The position numbers and the translations under genes were made by a program. From Halobacteriales archaeon (lineage in GTDB: Archaea; Halobacteriota; Halobacteria; Halorutilales; JAHENH01), in NCBI GenBank assembly GCA_018609935.1, contig JAHENH010000070.1:1-6140 (forward strand): a stretch of DNA of 6,140 nucleotides, in the 5' to 3' direction. Under the pieces are notes generated by a model. It worked only from the letters and a program-made list of their open reading frames with translations, did no database searches and had not been told where the DNA came from. Every line of letters starts with the position of its first letter. Position 1 is the stretch's first letter. This document shows positions 5,684-6,140 of this stretch, one piece after another.

Positions 5684-6140
5684 ATGCCTAACGCTGTAAA
5701 TAAATTTAATGAGGGAATGAACAGGGATACAGCAGTGTCCCTGTTTTCAAATGGTGCATATTATGATCTTCAGAATATGAAGGTCGTCACAGAAGATGGA
5801 CTTTCTTCTGGTTCAATAGAAACAGAAAGAGGTAATAGAAAGCTAATTACTATTCCTTCTGTTCCCTCTTCCTATAAAATAGAATCTATTCCTAGTGGTG
5901 GAGATAATGATACTACTATAGAGATCGGATCTCAGACAGAGACAGGGGTTTCTTTTTCAGATATAGGAGAATTAGCCAGTAAAATAAAAGATCTATTTTC
6001 CTCTAAAATAGACAGTGGAGATATAAGTGTTATAATAGAAAGTGAGGTAATCTATATTATAGGACTTGATATAAATGAATTCTATAAAGGAAATGGATCA
6101 GATCTAAGTGTTGATGTTGAGTACTCAAATGGGAATAAAG
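5684..6140 (+). CDS. crAss-like stabilisation/muzzle protein, N-terminal part
   Basis: From the ATG at 5684 the frame is open to the window edge, giving 152 residues of a truncated protein. The N-terminus carries the pattern that I know from crAss-like 'stabilisation' (tail muzzle) proteins: NKFNEGMNRDTA (6-17), then NGAYYDLQNMKV (23-34), then DGLSSGSIETERGNR (38-52). In this group such proteins are several hundred residues or longer and form the tail muzzle beneath the ring proteins; only the start is visible here. Residues 77-140 form a separate beta-alpha-beta unit, described under findings. Fourteen bases separate it from the TAG of the preceding gene, or one base overlaps if that TAG is read through. 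An ATG at 5671 opens only a six-codon frame and is not used. Confidence 0.78.
   Translation, partial: MPNAVNKFNEGMNRDTAVSLFSNGAYYDLQNMKVVTEDGLSSGSIETERGNRKLITIPSVPSSYKIESIPSGGDNDTTIEIGSQTETGVSFSDIGELASKIKDLFSSKIDSGDISVIIESEVIYIIGLDINEFYKGNGSDLSVDVEYSNGNK

Noticed and set aside
5671..5691. Mini-frame ATG to TAA of six codons between the ring-type and muzzle genes
   Set aside because: It is too short and overlaps the muzzle start; it is better explained as spacer or as the readthrough tail discussed in findings.

Overview
The window looks like part of the late (structural and lysis) region of a tailed phage of Bacteroidetes, most likely a crAss-like podovirus. The three genes at the right end (3344-4054, 4827-5669, 5684 to the window edge) carry sequence signatures that I recognise from the crAss-like neck/tail proteins: two ring-type (tail-stabilisation) proteins and the N-terminus of the 'stabilisation' or muzzle protein. 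This assignment rests on memory of family motifs, not on a search. All genes are on the + strand. They are packed with 1-13 base overlaps or short gaps, AT-rich, purine-rich on the coding strand, and use mostly AGA for Arg and ATA for Ile.

Layout. 1-275: C-terminus of a truncated upstream protein, possibly a tail or receptor-binding protein, with distinctly higher GC. 275-574: a small acidic hypothetical protein. 567-2140: a lysis cassette made of a coiled-coil plus one-TM protein (XhlA/holin-like), a GH108 lysozyme, a two-TM holin-like protein, and a membrane-anchored protein with DTV repeats and a beta-rich tail that could be the spanin. 2177-3343: a calcineurin-like metallophosphoesterase with an N-terminal helical region, preceded by the only notable intergenic gap on the left side and a possible Bacteroidetes-type promoter element. 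3344-6140: neck/tail block consisting of a ring-type protein, a small basic protein reminiscent of crAss-like IHF-type proteins, an unknown small charged protein, a second ring-type protein, and the start of the muzzle protein.

How the parts fit. The left half would end the infection: the holin(s) permeabilise the inner membrane, GH108 lysozyme cuts peptidoglycan, and the anchored periplasmic protein may disrupt or bridge to the outer membrane. The right half builds the portal-proximal neck and tail muzzle. The phosphoesterase between them has no obvious lytic or structural role. No tRNA, CRISPR array, insertion sequence, attachment site, origin or clear terminator was seen, and no stretch longer than 300 bases lacks a gene.

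The points most worth a second look are the lone TAG stop at 5667-5669, which sits four codons before a TAATG junction; the spanin-like DTV-repeat protein; the variant metal-binding motifs in the phosphoesterase; the sharp GC step near base 240; and an apparent excess of GATC.
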